DNA from: Neorhizobium lilium
GTDB lineage: Bacteria > Pseudomonadota > Alphaproteobacteria > Rhizobiales > Rhizobiaceae
DNA: 64,000 nt
NCBI RefSeq assembly: GCF_004053875.1
Contig: NZ_SBIP01000004.1
Location: forward strand, 734,955 to 798,954
Direction: 5' to 3'
The first letter of the stretch is position 1. Each line of letters opens with the position of its first letter. Below the pieces are notes generated by a model. The model saw nothing but the letters and a program-made list of their open reading frames with translations. It made no database searches and was not told where the DNA came from. Made by a program: the position numbers and the translations under genes. Below, in pieces: positions 17,528 to 25,667 of this stretch.

Positions 17528-18196
17528 TCAGGACGCACCGGGCGACAGACTGAAGCAGGTGATCACCGCGCTGTAATGAACGGCCGCCGCCGAGACAACG
17601 AAGCCGTGCCAGATGGCATTCTGGTATTTGAGCTTTTCCCAAACGTGGAAGATGACGCCGAGCGAGTAGATCATGCCGCCGATGACGATGAGCCAGACGG
17701 TGATGGAGGGCAGATATGTCGAGACCGGCTGCATGATCATGACGCCGCTCCAGCCCATGCCGAGATAAAGCAGGATGGCGAGCCTGTCGTAGCGACCGGG
17801 GAAAAGGCATTTCAGCAGTACGCCTGCAATGGCGCTAGCCCATATGGCAACGAGCATGACGAGGATCAGCGGATCTTCGGCGCCGCGTTGGAGAAAGGGC
17901 GTGTAGGTTGCCGCGATCAGGATGAAGATTGCCGAATGGTCGAGCCGGCGCAACAGCCATTTGGTGCGGGTATAAGGCCAGAGATTGTAGGTGAAGGAGA
18001 TCGACAGGCACAGCACCAGGCCGATGCCGTAGATCCAGGCCGCGACCAGTTGCCCATGGCTGGACCAGACGCTGGCATAGAAGATCAGCGCCGTCGCGCC
18101 GATCAGCGCAAAGACGATTCCTATGCCGTTGACAATGCCATCGGCTACCAGTTCGCTGAAATCGTAACGTCGTCCGAAATTGAAGAAATCGCTCAT
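17528..18196 (-). CDS. hemolysin III (PAQR) family membrane protein
   Basis: This 222-residue protein has seven hydrophobic helices and the family pattern: ELVADGIVNGIGIVFALIG near the N-terminus, LRRLDHSAIFILIAATYTPF (conserved Asp and His), and the C-terminal HVWEKLKYQNAIWHGFVV. The Asp and three His residues form the zinc site of PAQR-type hydrolases. The real biochemical role in bacteria is not settled despite the hemolysin name. ATG at 18196 is chosen over the longer frame to 18244. Confidence 0.9.
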   Translation of the reverse strand: MSDFFNFGRRYDFSELVADGIVNGIGIVFALIGATALIFYASVWSSHGQLVAAWIYGIGLVLCLSISFTYNLWPYTRTKWLLRRLDHSAIFILIAATYTPFLQRGAEDPLILVMLVAIWASAIAGVLLKCLFPGRYDRLAILLYLGMGWSGVMIMQPVSTYLPSITVWLIVIGGMIYSLGVIFHVWEKLKYQNAIWHGFVVSAAAVHYSAVITCFSLSPGAS

Positions 18197-18416
18197 TTGT
18201 CCTCGCTCTAACTGCGGGAAATGATGGCGTCGAGGATGCGCCAAGGCAAGAGCAGCGACGGCTAAAATCCGCTTCAGCTTTTCGTTCAGAATACTTGCTG
18301 GGCGCCATTGTCAACAAAGCGACGACGATCTTTCGCCGGAAGGCTCTCTATCGTGAACGATGAAAATCCCGGATATTGTCGCCGAACATTTCGTACAGGT
18401 CGGGAGCACCGCTACC

Positions 18417-19280
18417 ATGACAATCACTGCCGAACCCTTTGCCCTGACGCGCCCGGCGCATGTAGGCCGCGCTCATCTCGTGGTGGACGACCTGCGACTG
18501 GTCTCCGACTTCTACCAGACGATCGTCGGGCTCTCCGTTCTGGAAAAGACGGCAAGCGGCGAAGTGCTGGGCGTCGCGGGTACGCCGCTGCTGACGTTGA
18601 CGACGGGAACAGGGGTAGCGCGCGCACCGCGCAACGCCGCCGGTCTTTTCCACACGGCGTTTCTGGTGCCCGACCGCCCTGCCCTTGCGCATTGGCTGGC
18701 GCATGCGGCGGAAAACGGCGTCCGGCTCGATGGCGCGTCGGATCACCTCGTCAGCGAGGCGCTCTACCTGTCGGACCCGGAAGGCAACGGCATCGAGATC
18801 TACCGCGACCGCCGGCCGGACGAATGGACCTACCACCCGGACGGTACGGTTGCCATGGCGACCGAACGGCTGAACCTGCAGGCGCTGGTTGCCGGCGCAC
18901 CCCAGAGCCGCTGGGGCGGCATGGCGGACGGCACGGCGCTCGGCCACATCCATCTCCAGGTCGGCGACATACCGCAGGCGGACGCCTTCTATCGCGACGT
19001 GCTGGGGCTGAAGATCATGGCCCGCTATCCCGGCGCGAGCTTCTTTGCCACCGGCGGCTACCATCATCATATCGCGGCTAACATCTGGAACAGCCGAGGC
19101 GCCCGCGCCCGCGAAGACAAGATGACCGGCCTTTCCGACTATATGGTCCACTTCAACGACAAGGCCTCGCTCGACAAGGCGCTTGCCGCGGCAGAAGTCC
19201 AGGAAATCACCGTCGAGAAGAATGCCGAAGGCTGGTCCCTGCGCGATCCTTGGGGCATCGGGTTGACCCTTGCAGCCTAA
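18417..19280 (+). CDS. VOC family (catechol 2,3-dioxygenase-like) protein
   Basis: The 287-residue protein contains two vicinal-oxygen-chelate modules, at about residues 13-130 and 160-260. Each begins with a metal-ligand His (AHLVVDDL; GHIHLQVGDI), and DPEGNGIEIYRDR carries the Glu ligand. This is the arrangement of extradiol dioxygenase-like or glyoxalase-like proteins of the CatE/YfiE group. Substrate is unknown. The ATG at 18417 is used; the frame is open to 18360. The stop codon is inside the first unit of a 58-bp tandem array that repeats the last codons of this gene twice more. Confidence 0.88.
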   Translation: MTITAEPFALTRPAHVGRAHLVVDDLRLVSDFYQTIVGLSVLEKTASGEVLGVAGTPLLTLTTGTGVARAPRNAAGLFHTAFLVPDRPALAHWLAHAAENGVRLDGASDHLVSEALYLSDPEGNGIEIYRDRRPDEWTYHPDGTVAMATERLNLQALVAGAPQSRWGGMADGTALGHIHLQVGDIPQADAFYRDVLGLKIMARYPGASFFATGGYHHHIAANIWNSRGARAREDKMTGLSDYMVHFNDKASLDKALAAAEVQEITVEKNAEGWSLRDPWGIGLTLAA

Positions 19281-19421
19281 GGCGGATACTGCGGTCCAGA
19301 CCGAGCCCTGGGGCATCGGCCTCACCCTCGCAGCATAGGGCGGAGACTGCGGACTGGGCCGAGCCCTGGGGCATCGGCCTTACCCTCGCAGCTTAAAGCC
19401 CAGATTGCGGCTGGGCCAAGT
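19248..19421 (+). repeat. three tandem 58-bp units derived from the VOC gene 3' end
   Basis: Units are 19248-19305, 19306-19363 and 19364-19421. Each contains sequence for PWGIGLTLAA followed by its own stop codon (TAA, TAG, TAA). Differences inside the ten codons are almost all synonymous (GGG/GGC, TTG/CTC/CTT, CTT/CTC, GCC/GCA/GCT). Only the first unit is in frame with the gene. The period is exactly 58, so the extra copies are in shifted frames. Confidence 0.9.
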
Positions 19422-19447
19422 CCTTCGGCGTAAAGCGGAGCGCATCA

Positions 19448-19918
19448 TTAGACGACGGCTATGGCAGCGCGGGTGTTGAGATATGCTGCCGTATCAGGTC
19501 CATCGGTCATCATCGTATCGCGCCACAACTGCTGTTCGGCATTAATCAGCCCCAATTCCCATACGCACGCAATCACGGGTCTCGTTGCGGTGTCCATAGG
19601 TTTATCTGCGCCCCACAGCGTTCGGCGAATGTGTTGGCAGAGCACTGACCCCTGGATCCACCAATGCGCTAGAACTGATATGCCGAGATCACCTGGATGT
19701 ATGATGACGAAGCCTAACCCGTTGTCATCGCCTTCAGCCGACACGAGCGGCGGTAGGTCTTGCACAACAAATGCGTTGGCATCATCGATCATGGAACTGG
19801 TTAACTCTTTTCCGGCGGCTAGAACGCCGTAAACCTTAAGCTTAAGATGACCAACGTCCCAAGTTCCCAAATACATTACGGTTCGCGGGCTATAGCGTTC
19901 AATTGTCCCCGTGCTCAT
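19448..19918 (-). CDS. hypothetical protein
   Basis: I do not recognise this 156-residue protein. It is soluble, with no signal peptide or membrane helix. Visible features are a Trp-rich middle (HWWIQGSVLCQHIRRTLWG), an N-terminal half beginning TIERYSPRTVMYLGTWDVG, and a hydrophobic stretch GLGFVIIHPGDLGISVLAHW. Codon use looks less G+C-rich than the neighbouring operons. The ATG at 19918 is the first in frame. It faces the VOC gene array and is divergent from a second, unrelated VOC gene. A real gene seems likely from length and composition, but no function is offered. Confidence 0.65.
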   Translation of the reverse strand: MSTGTIERYSPRTVMYLGTWDVGHLKLKVYGVLAAGKELTSSMIDDANAFVVQDLPPLVSAEGDDNGLGFVIIHPGDLGISVLAHWWIQGSVLCQHIRRTLWGADKPMDTATRPVIACVWELGLINAEQQLWRDTMMTDGPDTAAYLNTRAAIAVV

Positions 19919-20146
19919 CGATAAATCCTCGTTTCCCGATACTCTCCCGCATGACAGCCGAGAATGTCAACTTGTGCTCAAGACCCGGAGCCGCTGCGCG
20001 CCCTTGCTTCAGAAGAACAGATGGATATGTCACGGCAAAGTATCATGGAGGCTGAATTCCTGGATGACGCCTGTACGCATCACTGCTGACATGACGCCGT
20101 CAGGAGGGGTTATGGTAGAAGTCGATATTTCGGCAGAACCAGGGGA

Positions 20147-20545
20147 ATGTCCGTGTCCGTCATCAGCCACATCACGTTGGGAACGAACGATAAAGAACGC
20201 TCGGCGAAATTCTACGATGCGGTGCTTGGAGCCATTGGCTTCTCCAGATTGCCTAAACCACCCGAAAAGCCGTTGGCATATGAACGAGATGGGAAGATGC
20301 CGACGATTTACATCTACACTCCGGAAGATGGCCGTCCGGCGACCTGGGGGAACGGCACGCATATTGCCTTCATTGCCGATACCAAAGAGCAGGTTCACTC
20401 GTTCTATGAACACGCCCTAGAATTGGGCGGCAAGAGTGAAGGTCAACCTGGCCCTCGCGCGCATTACGGGCCAAACTACTATGCCGCTTACATTCGCGAT
20501 CCGGATGGAAACAAACTTCAGGCGGTCTGTTACGCGGCAGATTGA
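20147..20545 (+). CDS. VOC family protein, single-domain
   Basis: The 132-residue protein has one glyoxalase/dioxygenase-like module. The first His ligand is in ISHITLGTNDKERSAKFYD, and the C-terminal Glu/Gln position is in YIRDPDGNKLQAVCY. These small dimeric proteins bind a divalent metal and act as lyases, isomerases or resistance proteins; the substrate is unknown. It is preceded by about 230 bases without a supported gene. It is not closely similar to the two-domain VOC protein upstream, so it is not part of the tandem duplication there. Confidence 0.87.
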   Translation: MSVSVISHITLGTNDKERSAKFYDAVLGAIGFSRLPKPPEKPLAYERDGKMPTIYIYTPEDGRPATWGNGTHIAFIADTKEQVHSFYEHALELGGKSEGQPGPRAHYGPNYYAAYIRDPDGNKLQAVCYAAD

Positions 20546-20683
20546 CCGCCATCAGGTTCCGGCCAACCGCGTTGACTTTTGACACGGTCTGCGGAGTTTC
20601 TGTCGCCCCCAAGAGCCGCATCGCGTCCGCCCGGAACCGAATGCCCGGCGCCGCGTTCTAGGGGCTTCACCGGGGACCCCATT

Positions 20684-21844
20684 ATGGCAGTGATCAGCGC
20701 GCGCGGCGGCAAGCCGAAAAAGCATCCAATGGATATGGGTCCCTCCCGGAAGGAAGCGGTCGCAGCCCAGATGGAAGAGGATGAGGATAACGAGCCTCTG
20801 GTCCTTGGCCGGGAAGCGCTCGACGTCGCCATGGCCTGGGCGACGATCGGCATATTCATGATCGTCTTCTTCGCGCTGGTCCATTACATGGCGCTGATCC
20901 TCATTCCGGTCACGCTCGCCGTGGTCGTGGGGCTCATCCTGGGGCTCGTCGCAGACAAGCTCGGAAAGCTCGGCGTACCGCGCTCCGGCATAGCGCTCAT
21001 CCTCTCCTCGTTGGTGTTCGCAGCACTGTTCCTGATCATCAACGCGCTTGCCGAACCCGCCGCAACGCTTGTGAGCGAAGGTCCGAACTTCGTGCAGCAG
21101 ATCATCAACCGCACCATGCCGATCCTGGAGCGCCAGCACTGGCTGAACATCTCGCCCTCGACCTTCCAGACCGGGCCGATGTCGATGCAGTCGCTGATCG
21201 AGAATTCCGGGAACATCCTCGGCGTCGTGACCTCGAACCTGACGCCAGCCATCGTTCAGGGCCTGATCTTCTTTGCCGCTCTCCTGCTGTTTCTCTATGG
21301 CCGGTTGCGGCTGCGCCGCACGATCATCATGGCCTTTCCCAAGCGCCGGCAGAGGCTGATGACGATCCGCGTCCTCAATGCCATCGACCGGGTGCTGGGC
21401 TATTATTTTGCCACCGCCAGCGTCATGTATTTCTGCCTTGGCGTGGTGATGACGCTGATCGCCTATTTCGGCGGCCTGAGCATGCCGGTGCTGTGGGGCG
21501 TATTCGCCTTCGTTTCGAGCTTCATCCCCTTCCTGGGGATCACGCTGATGACCGTCTCGGTAGCGATCGCCGGCATCCTGACCCATGACGGACTGCTGGT
21601 GGCGCTGATCCCGGCGATCATCTTCTTCTCCGTTCACCTGGTCATGGAAAACCTGCTGTTTCCCGCAGTCATGGGACGGCAGTGGGAGCTCAACCCCTTC
21701 GTCGTCTTCATCGCCATCCTGTTCTGGACCTGGATGTGGGGTGCCGTCGGCGCGATGCTCGCGCTGCCGCTGTCGCTGATCATGATGACCGTGCTGTCGG
21801 AGCTCTTTCCAGAGCGCAAGACGGTGCCGAACCTGCCCGGCTGA
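20684..21844 (+). CDS. AI-2E (PerM) family transporter
   Basis: The 386-residue protein has a charged N-terminal tail of about 45 residues, then about eight hydrophobic helices. The domain layout (two helices, a large amphipathic loop with EGPNFVQQIINRTMPIL, then a cluster of helices with SSFIPFLGITLMTVSV and FWTWMWGAVGAMLALPLS) matches the AI-2E/PerM permease family. Characterised members export autoinducer-2 or act as Na+/H+ antiporters, so the substrate here is open. ATG at 20684 is used, since the upstream open frame has no conserved features. Confidence 0.9.
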   Translation: MAVISARGGKPKKHPMDMGPSRKEAVAAQMEEDEDNEPLVLGREALDVAMAWATIGIFMIVFFALVHYMALILIPVTLAVVVGLILGLVADKLGKLGVPRSGIALILSSLVFAALFLIINALAEPAATLVSEGPNFVQQIINRTMPILERQHWLNISPSTFQTGPMSMQSLIENSGNILGVVTSNLTPAIVQGLIFFAALLLFLYGRLRLRRTIIMAFPKRRQRLMTIRVLNAIDRVLGYYFATASVMYFCLGVVMTLIAYFGGLSMPVLWGVFAFVSSFIPFLGITLMTVSVAIAGILTHDGLLVALIPAIIFFSVHLVMENLLFPAVMGRQWELNPFVVFIAILFWTWMWGAVGAMLALPLSLIMMTVLSELFPERKTVPNLPG

Positions 21845-21855
21845 AACCGCAACGA

Positions 21856-21886
21856 CCGGACGAGGAGGCGCTGCCTTCTCGTCCGG
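21856..21886. terminator. hairpin between convergent AI-2E and DUF930 genes
   Basis: A 14-bp stem (CCGGACGAGGAGGC / GCCTTCTCGTCCGG, one G-T pair) with a 3-base loop lies between the two convergent stops. There is no T tract on either side, so it is a structural boundary more than a classical terminator. Confidence 0.45.
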
Positions 21887-21900
21887 CCACGTGTATCGCG

Positions 21901-22287
21901 TCATTCGTAGAGGTAGTGTTGTTCCCACTCCTCGCGGGGAACCTTCGAACCGATCTTGTAGTCGAAGGACTGGACCTTCAGGCCTTCGTCGGCCGTCTCG
22001 CATTTGTATTTCAGGCGATACCAGTCGCCGCCGCTGCGAAAGACGGCGCCGGGCGCACGGATGGCGTCGCCCGCCTCCACCGGATCGCCGAAGCTGTAGG
22101 CGATGACCTTGTCCGGCTTGAAATCGCCTTCCTTGCGAATCCTGTCCATGGCTTCCATGTCGCAACGCTGTTCGCGACGTTCATCGGGTGCAAGGGCATT
22201 CAGCTGCTTGACGATCCGATCATCCAGCGCATGGGCGCTCGACGCGGAAAACAGGGCGAAAGCCACTAGCAACAGCGGTTTTTTCAT
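21901..22287 (-). CDS. DUF930-like secreted protein
   Basis: The 128-residue precursor has a clear signal peptide (MKKPLLLVAFALFSASSAHA, cleavage near residue 20). The mature part contains two cysteines (about C42, in EQRCDMEAMDRI, and the one in YKCETAD) that may pair. The motif VKQLNALAPDERREQRCDMEAM is what I associate with DUF930, a family of rhizobial periplasmic proteins of unknown function. ATG at 22287 is selected because the signal peptide starts there; the frame is open to 22461. Confidence 0.83.
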   Translation of the reverse strand: MKKPLLLVAFALFSASSAHALDDRIVKQLNALAPDERREQRCDMEAMDRIRKEGDFKPDKVIAYSFGDPVEAGDAIRAPGAVFRSGGDWYRLKYKCETADEGLKVQSFDYKIGSKVPREEWEQHYLYE

Positions 22288-22406
22288 GTCGTTCCCATCA
22301 AGATGATTCATTGCGGCGCGGAAAATAGGAAAGTGTGTGGCGATTGACCATCTACCGGCGCGCGAAATAGGATGTTGTGATCGGGGTGGGGTTAGGCGCC
22401 GCAAAA

Positions 22407-22664
22407 ATGGCGAATGAAGGGCTGACAAGCAAACGGCTGGAGAGGATGCGCGCCAATCCACAAGCGGATTGGCGTATGGAGGACATCATCGCCGTCTGTG
22501 CGGAGTTCGAAATTGCATGCCGAGCCCCGCGGGGAGGAAGCTCGCACTTCAAGGTCAGTCATCCCGCCATACGGGATATTTTGACTGTTCCTTCCAAACG
22601 GCCGATCAAACCTGTATATATCAGGCACCTGGTGCAATTCATCGATGCCGTGAGGACCGCATGA
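22407..22664 (+). CDS. hicA: HicA-like mRNA interferase toxin
   Basis: The 85-residue protein carries a double-stranded-RNA-binding-like fold typical of HicA. The catalytic His lies in RGGSSHFKVSHP, and the C-terminal PIKPVYIRHLVQFIDAV is family-typical. It is slightly longer than the usual 60 residues. The ATG at 22407 is assumed; an in-frame GTG at 22377 exists. It overlaps hicB by the 4-base ATGA junction. HicA toxins cleave mRNA and are neutralised by HicB. Confidence 0.85.
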   Translation: MANEGLTSKRLERMRANPQADWRMEDIIAVCAEFEIACRAPRGGSSHFKVSHPAIRDILTVPSKRPIKPVYIRHLVQFIDAVRTA

Positions 22665-22885
22665 GCTCGTTGCTTTATTCCGTTCTGGTATCTCCGCTTG
22701 CGCCTGAAGACGGCGGTGGCTTCGTGGCGACCGTTCCGGATCTTCCAGGCTGCATTAGCGACGGGGAGACACCGCAGGAGGCGCTTTTTAATGTTCAGGA
22801 TGCCATAGAAAGCTGGATCGAGGCGGCAGAGGATCTCGGGCGCGACGTTCCGAAGCCTTCCAGGCAGCTTGCCTACGCGAAATGA
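22661..22885 (+). CDS. hicB: HicB-like antitoxin
   Basis: The 74-residue protein has the HicB partial RNase H-like fold: YSVLVSPLAPEDGGGFVATV followed by PDLPGCISDGETPQEALFNV and the helix VQDAIESWIEAAEDLG. A C-terminal DNA-binding HTH or ribbon-helix-helix, present in many longer HicB proteins, is absent, so autoregulation may rely on another factor. It starts inside the hicA stop (ATGA). Its own stop overlaps a start-less open frame that continues to 22994. Confidence 0.88.
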   Translation: MSSLLYSVLVSPLAPEDGGGFVATVPDLPGCISDGETPQEALFNVQDAIESWIEAAEDLGRDVPKPSRQLAYAK

Positions 22886-22994
22886 CCTCAAACATCATCC
22901 TTTCCTTACTGCTATTGTCGGCGTCTCGCTGGTAGCGGGCTTCGTCTACTGGCAGAACGAGCGCGATGCCGTGCAGCGGGCGAAGAAGAAGTAG
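22881..22994 (+). pseudogene. start-less small membrane ORF at the end of hicB
   Basis: A frame different from hicB encodes 37 residues ending at TAG 22992-22994. It has one hydrophobic helix, FLTAIVGVSLVAGFVYW, followed by the polar tail QNERDAVQRAKKK. This is a convincing small inner-membrane protein but has no ATG or GTG in frame; only a TTG at 22869, inside hicB and without a ribosome site, precedes it. It may be the 3' remnant of a gene displaced by hicAB, or a protein made by re-initiation or frameshift at the hicB stop. Confidence 0.5.
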
Positions 22995-23072
22995 CCTCTT
23001 TGCTTCGCGCTTGCCTCTCCGGGCGACCACCCCTATCTCTGGCACTCCTTCCATGACTTTCGGAGTGCTTCC

Positions 23073-25181
23073 TTGGCCCCCTCCCCGACATCGCCCTTTG
23101 CCAACCTGCCGACACCGCCCAAGGCGGCGAAGAAGCCCGTCAGCGACACGCGTCACGGTGTAACCCGCACCGACGATTACGCCTGGCTGCGCGCGGATAA
23201 CTGGCAGGCCATGTTCAAGGACCCTTCCATTCTCGACCCGGACATCCGCCGGCATCTGGAGGCGGAGAACGCCTATATGGAAGCGGCCATGGGCGACACG
23301 GCCGAGCTTCAGAAGGCGCTGTTTGCCGAGATGCGCGGACGCATCAAGGAAGACGACAGCTCCGTTCCGATGAAGGACGGCCCCTTTGCCTATGGATCGC
23401 TGTTCGTGACGGGCGGCGAGCAACCGCATTATTTCCGCACGCCTCGGGATGGCGGCGACCGTCAGCTCCTGCTCGATGGCGACAGGGAAGCATCGGGCAA
23501 GGACTATTTCCGTCTGGCCGGCATCGACCACACTACCGACCATGCCAAGGGCATATGGGGTTACGACGACAAGGGCTCGGAATATTTCACGCTGCGCGTT
23601 CGCGATCTTTCGACCGGCGAGGACTTGTCCGATGTGATCGAGAACACGTCCGGCGGCGGCGTCTGGGCACCGGACGGCAAGAGTTTCTTCTATACGTTGC
23701 AGGACGAGAACCACCGTCCCTCCAAGGTCTTCCACCATATCGTGGGGCAGCCGCAATCGGCCGACCGGCTGGTCTACGAGGAAGAAGATCCGGGCTTCTT
23801 CATGGGGGTCGGCGGATCCTTGCTGGACGACTTCATCTATATCGACATCCATGACCACGAGACGTCCGAATACCGGCTGCTATCCACCACGGACCTTATG
23901 GCGGAACCCCGGCTGGTGGCGATACGCGAGGAAGGCATCGAATATTCGCTGACCGAGGGTGGCGACGTCTTCTACATCCTCACCAATGAGGGCGGCGCCA
24001 AGGATTTCAAGATCTGCCAGGCGCCCGTTGCATCGCCAGACAAGGAGAACTGGACGGAACTCGTGGCCCACGAGCCCGGTCGGCTGATCATCAGCCATAT
24101 GGCCTTTGCGCGTCATCTCGTCTGGCTGCAACGCAAGGACGGCCTGCCGCAGATCATCGTGCGCGACCGCGTTTCGGGCGAGGAACATGCCATCGCGTTC
24201 GATGAGGAGGCCTATTCGCTCGGGCTGCAGGGGGCAGCCGAATACGATACGGACGTCATCCGTTTCTCCTATTCCTCCATGACGACGCCGAGCCAGTTGT
24301 TCGACTACAATATGGCGACCCGCGAACGGGTTCTGCTGAAGACGCAGGAAGTGCCGTCGGGCCACGATCCCGAACACTATGTAACGCGCCGGGTGATGGC
24401 GCCGGCCCATGACGGAGAACTGGTGCCCGTCACGCTGCTTTACCGCAAGGACACGGTTCTCGACGGTTCGGCGCCCTGCCTGCTCTATGGCTACGGCGCC
24501 TATGGCATCACAATTCCCGCCAGTTTCTCGACCAATGCGCTGTCGCTCGCCGATCGCGGCTTCGTCTATGCCATCGCCCATATCCGCGGCGGCAAGGACA
24601 AGGGGTTCGCCTGGTATGAAGACGGCAAGATGCAGGCCAAGGAGAACACCTTCAAGGATTTCATCGCCACCGCCGATCATCTGGTGAAGGAAGGGTTCAC
24701 CTCCTACGAGAACATCATCGCGGAAGGCGGCTCTGCCGGCGGCATGCTGATGGGCGCGGTCGCCAATATGGCGCCGGAGAAATTCGCCGGCATCATCGCC
24801 GCCGTACCTTTCGTCGATGTTCTCAACACCATGCTCGACGACACGCTGCCGCTGACGCCTCCCGAATGGCCGGAATGGGGAAACCCGATCGAGAGCCTCG
24901 ATGAATACCAGTGGATTGCGGCCTATAGCCCCTACGACAATGTTGGGGCGAAACCCTATCCGCCGATCCTTGCGATCTCGGGCCTCACCGATCCGCGCGT
25001 TACATATTGGGAGCCGACCAAATGGGTGGCTAAGCTGCGCGAGACAGCGCCGGACGCCGGACCTTACCTTCTGAAGACGAACATGGCGGCCGGGCATGGC
25101 GGCAAGTCGGGTCGTTTCCAGCGGCTGGAGGAGATCGCCTTCGAATATGCCTTCGCCATCAAGATGGCCGGCAAGATGTGA
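23073..25181 (+). CDS. ptrB: oligopeptidase B, S9 family serine peptidase
   Basis: This 702-residue protein has the prolyl-oligopeptidase architecture: an N-terminal beta-propeller and a C-terminal alpha/beta-hydrolase domain. The catalytic Ser is in EGGSAGGMLMGAV, the Asp is in SGLTDPRVTYWEP, and the His is in AAGHGGKSGR. The VPFVDVLNTMLDDTLPLT segment is characteristic of oligopeptidase B, which cuts short peptides after Lys or Arg. The start is TTG at 23073: the ribosome site CGGAG lies 9 bases upstream, and no ATG or GTG is in frame near it. It is cytoplasmic, as no signal peptide is present. Confidence 0.95.
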   Translation: MAPSPTSPFANLPTPPKAAKKPVSDTRHGVTRTDDYAWLRADNWQAMFKDPSILDPDIRRHLEAENAYMEAAMGDTAELQKALFAEMRGRIKEDDSSVPMKDGPFAYGSLFVTGGEQPHYFRTPRDGGDRQLLLDGDREASGKDYFRLAGIDHTTDHAKGIWGYDDKGSEYFTLRVRDLSTGEDLSDVIENTSGGGVWAPDGKSFFYTLQDENHRPSKVFHHIVGQPQSADRLVYEEEDPGFFMGVGGSLLDDFIYIDIHDHETSEYRLLSTTDLMAEPRLVAIREEGIEYSLTEGGDVFYILTNEGGAKDFKICQAPVASPDKENWTELVAHEPGRLIISHMAFARHLVWLQRKDGLPQIIVRDRVSGEEHAIAFDEEAYSLGLQGAAEYDTDVIRFSYSSMTTPSQLFDYNMATRERVLLKTQEVPSGHDPEHYVTRRVMAPAHDGELVPVTLLYRKDTVLDGSAPCLLYGYGAYGITIPASFSTNALSLADRGFVYAIAHIRGGKDKGFAWYEDGKMQAKENTFKDFIATADHLVKEGFTSYENIIAEGGSAGGMLMGAVANMAPEKFAGIIAAVPFVDVLNTMLDDTLPLTPPEWPEWGNPIESLDEYQWIAAYSPYDNVGAKPYPPILAISGLTDPRVTYWEPTKWVAKLRETAPDAGPYLLKTNMAAGHGGKSGRFQRLEEIAFEYAFAIKMAGKM

Positions 25182-25343
25182 GAAGCCCGGTGGGCGGCGG
25201 CAACGTCGCCCTCTTCCGGCCCCGGCAGCCCCGCCGGAACGGAGAAAGAACGACGCAGCGCCATCATCATCTCGGTAATTCTTTGTCAAGCCTCTGAAAG
25301 CTTCGGCACAAACGGGACGCAAGCCTCGCGCAAGCTTCGCGGA

Positions 25344-25359
25344 TTAACCTCTCCTTAAC
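25344..25359 (+). promoter_or_regulatory. perfect CtrA-binding box
   Basis: TTAA (25344-25347), seven bases, then TTAAC (25355-25359) match exactly the TTAA-N7-TTAAC consensus of the cell-cycle regulator CtrA in alphaproteobacteria. It ends 27 bases before the start codon of the small gene at 25387. Confidence 0.65.
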
Positions 25360-25386
25360 CGAAGTAAATGGTTTGGGCTGAGTGCC

Positions 25387-25659
25387 ATGAAAATCGACAG
25401 CGGCCTCAACGGCTACTACTATCAAGGCCGTGCGCAGGATATCGACCGGAAAACGGAAGATGCACCGCAGCGCGAAGATGCCATCGTATCCCGCATGGCC
25501 GATGCCATCACAGGCAGCAGCACGCTGTTTTCCAGTTCGCTGTCCAATGCGCTCTGGGTCATGGAAAGCGGCCAGTCCTCGGCGACACCGGCCCACGAAG
25601 CCGTAAGCGCCAGCATGTCCCAGGACTGGGTCGAGAACCTCTACCAGGAATTCAACTAA
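25387..25659 (+). CDS. small conserved hypothetical protein, possible CtrA target
   Basis: The 90-residue soluble protein begins MKIDSGLNGYYYQGRAQDID and ends with a helix containing SMSQDWVENLYQEF. It has no signal peptide, membrane helix, cysteine or recognisable domain. The middle is rich in Ser and Ala. A perfect CtrA box lies just upstream, so expression is probably cell-cycle controlled. The C-terminal acidic/aromatic tail could be a protein-interaction motif. Function is unknown. It ends 8 bases from the convergent dmeF gene. Confidence 0.75.
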   Translation: MKIDSGLNGYYYQGRAQDIDRKTEDAPQREDAIVSRMADAITGSSTLFSSSLSNALWVMESGQSSATPAHEAVSASMSQDWVENLYQEFN

Positions 25660-25667
25660 GATTGTCT

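Noticed and set aside
20552..22165. 537-codon minus-strand frame over the AI-2E transporter
   Set aside because: Shadow of a membrane protein gene; its sequence is Asp/His/Arg-rich without any recognisable domain.
22788..25322. Two long minus-strand frames over the oligopeptidase gene (356 and 480 codons)
   Set aside because: Antisense to a gene with an intact catalytic triad; composition is shadow-like.
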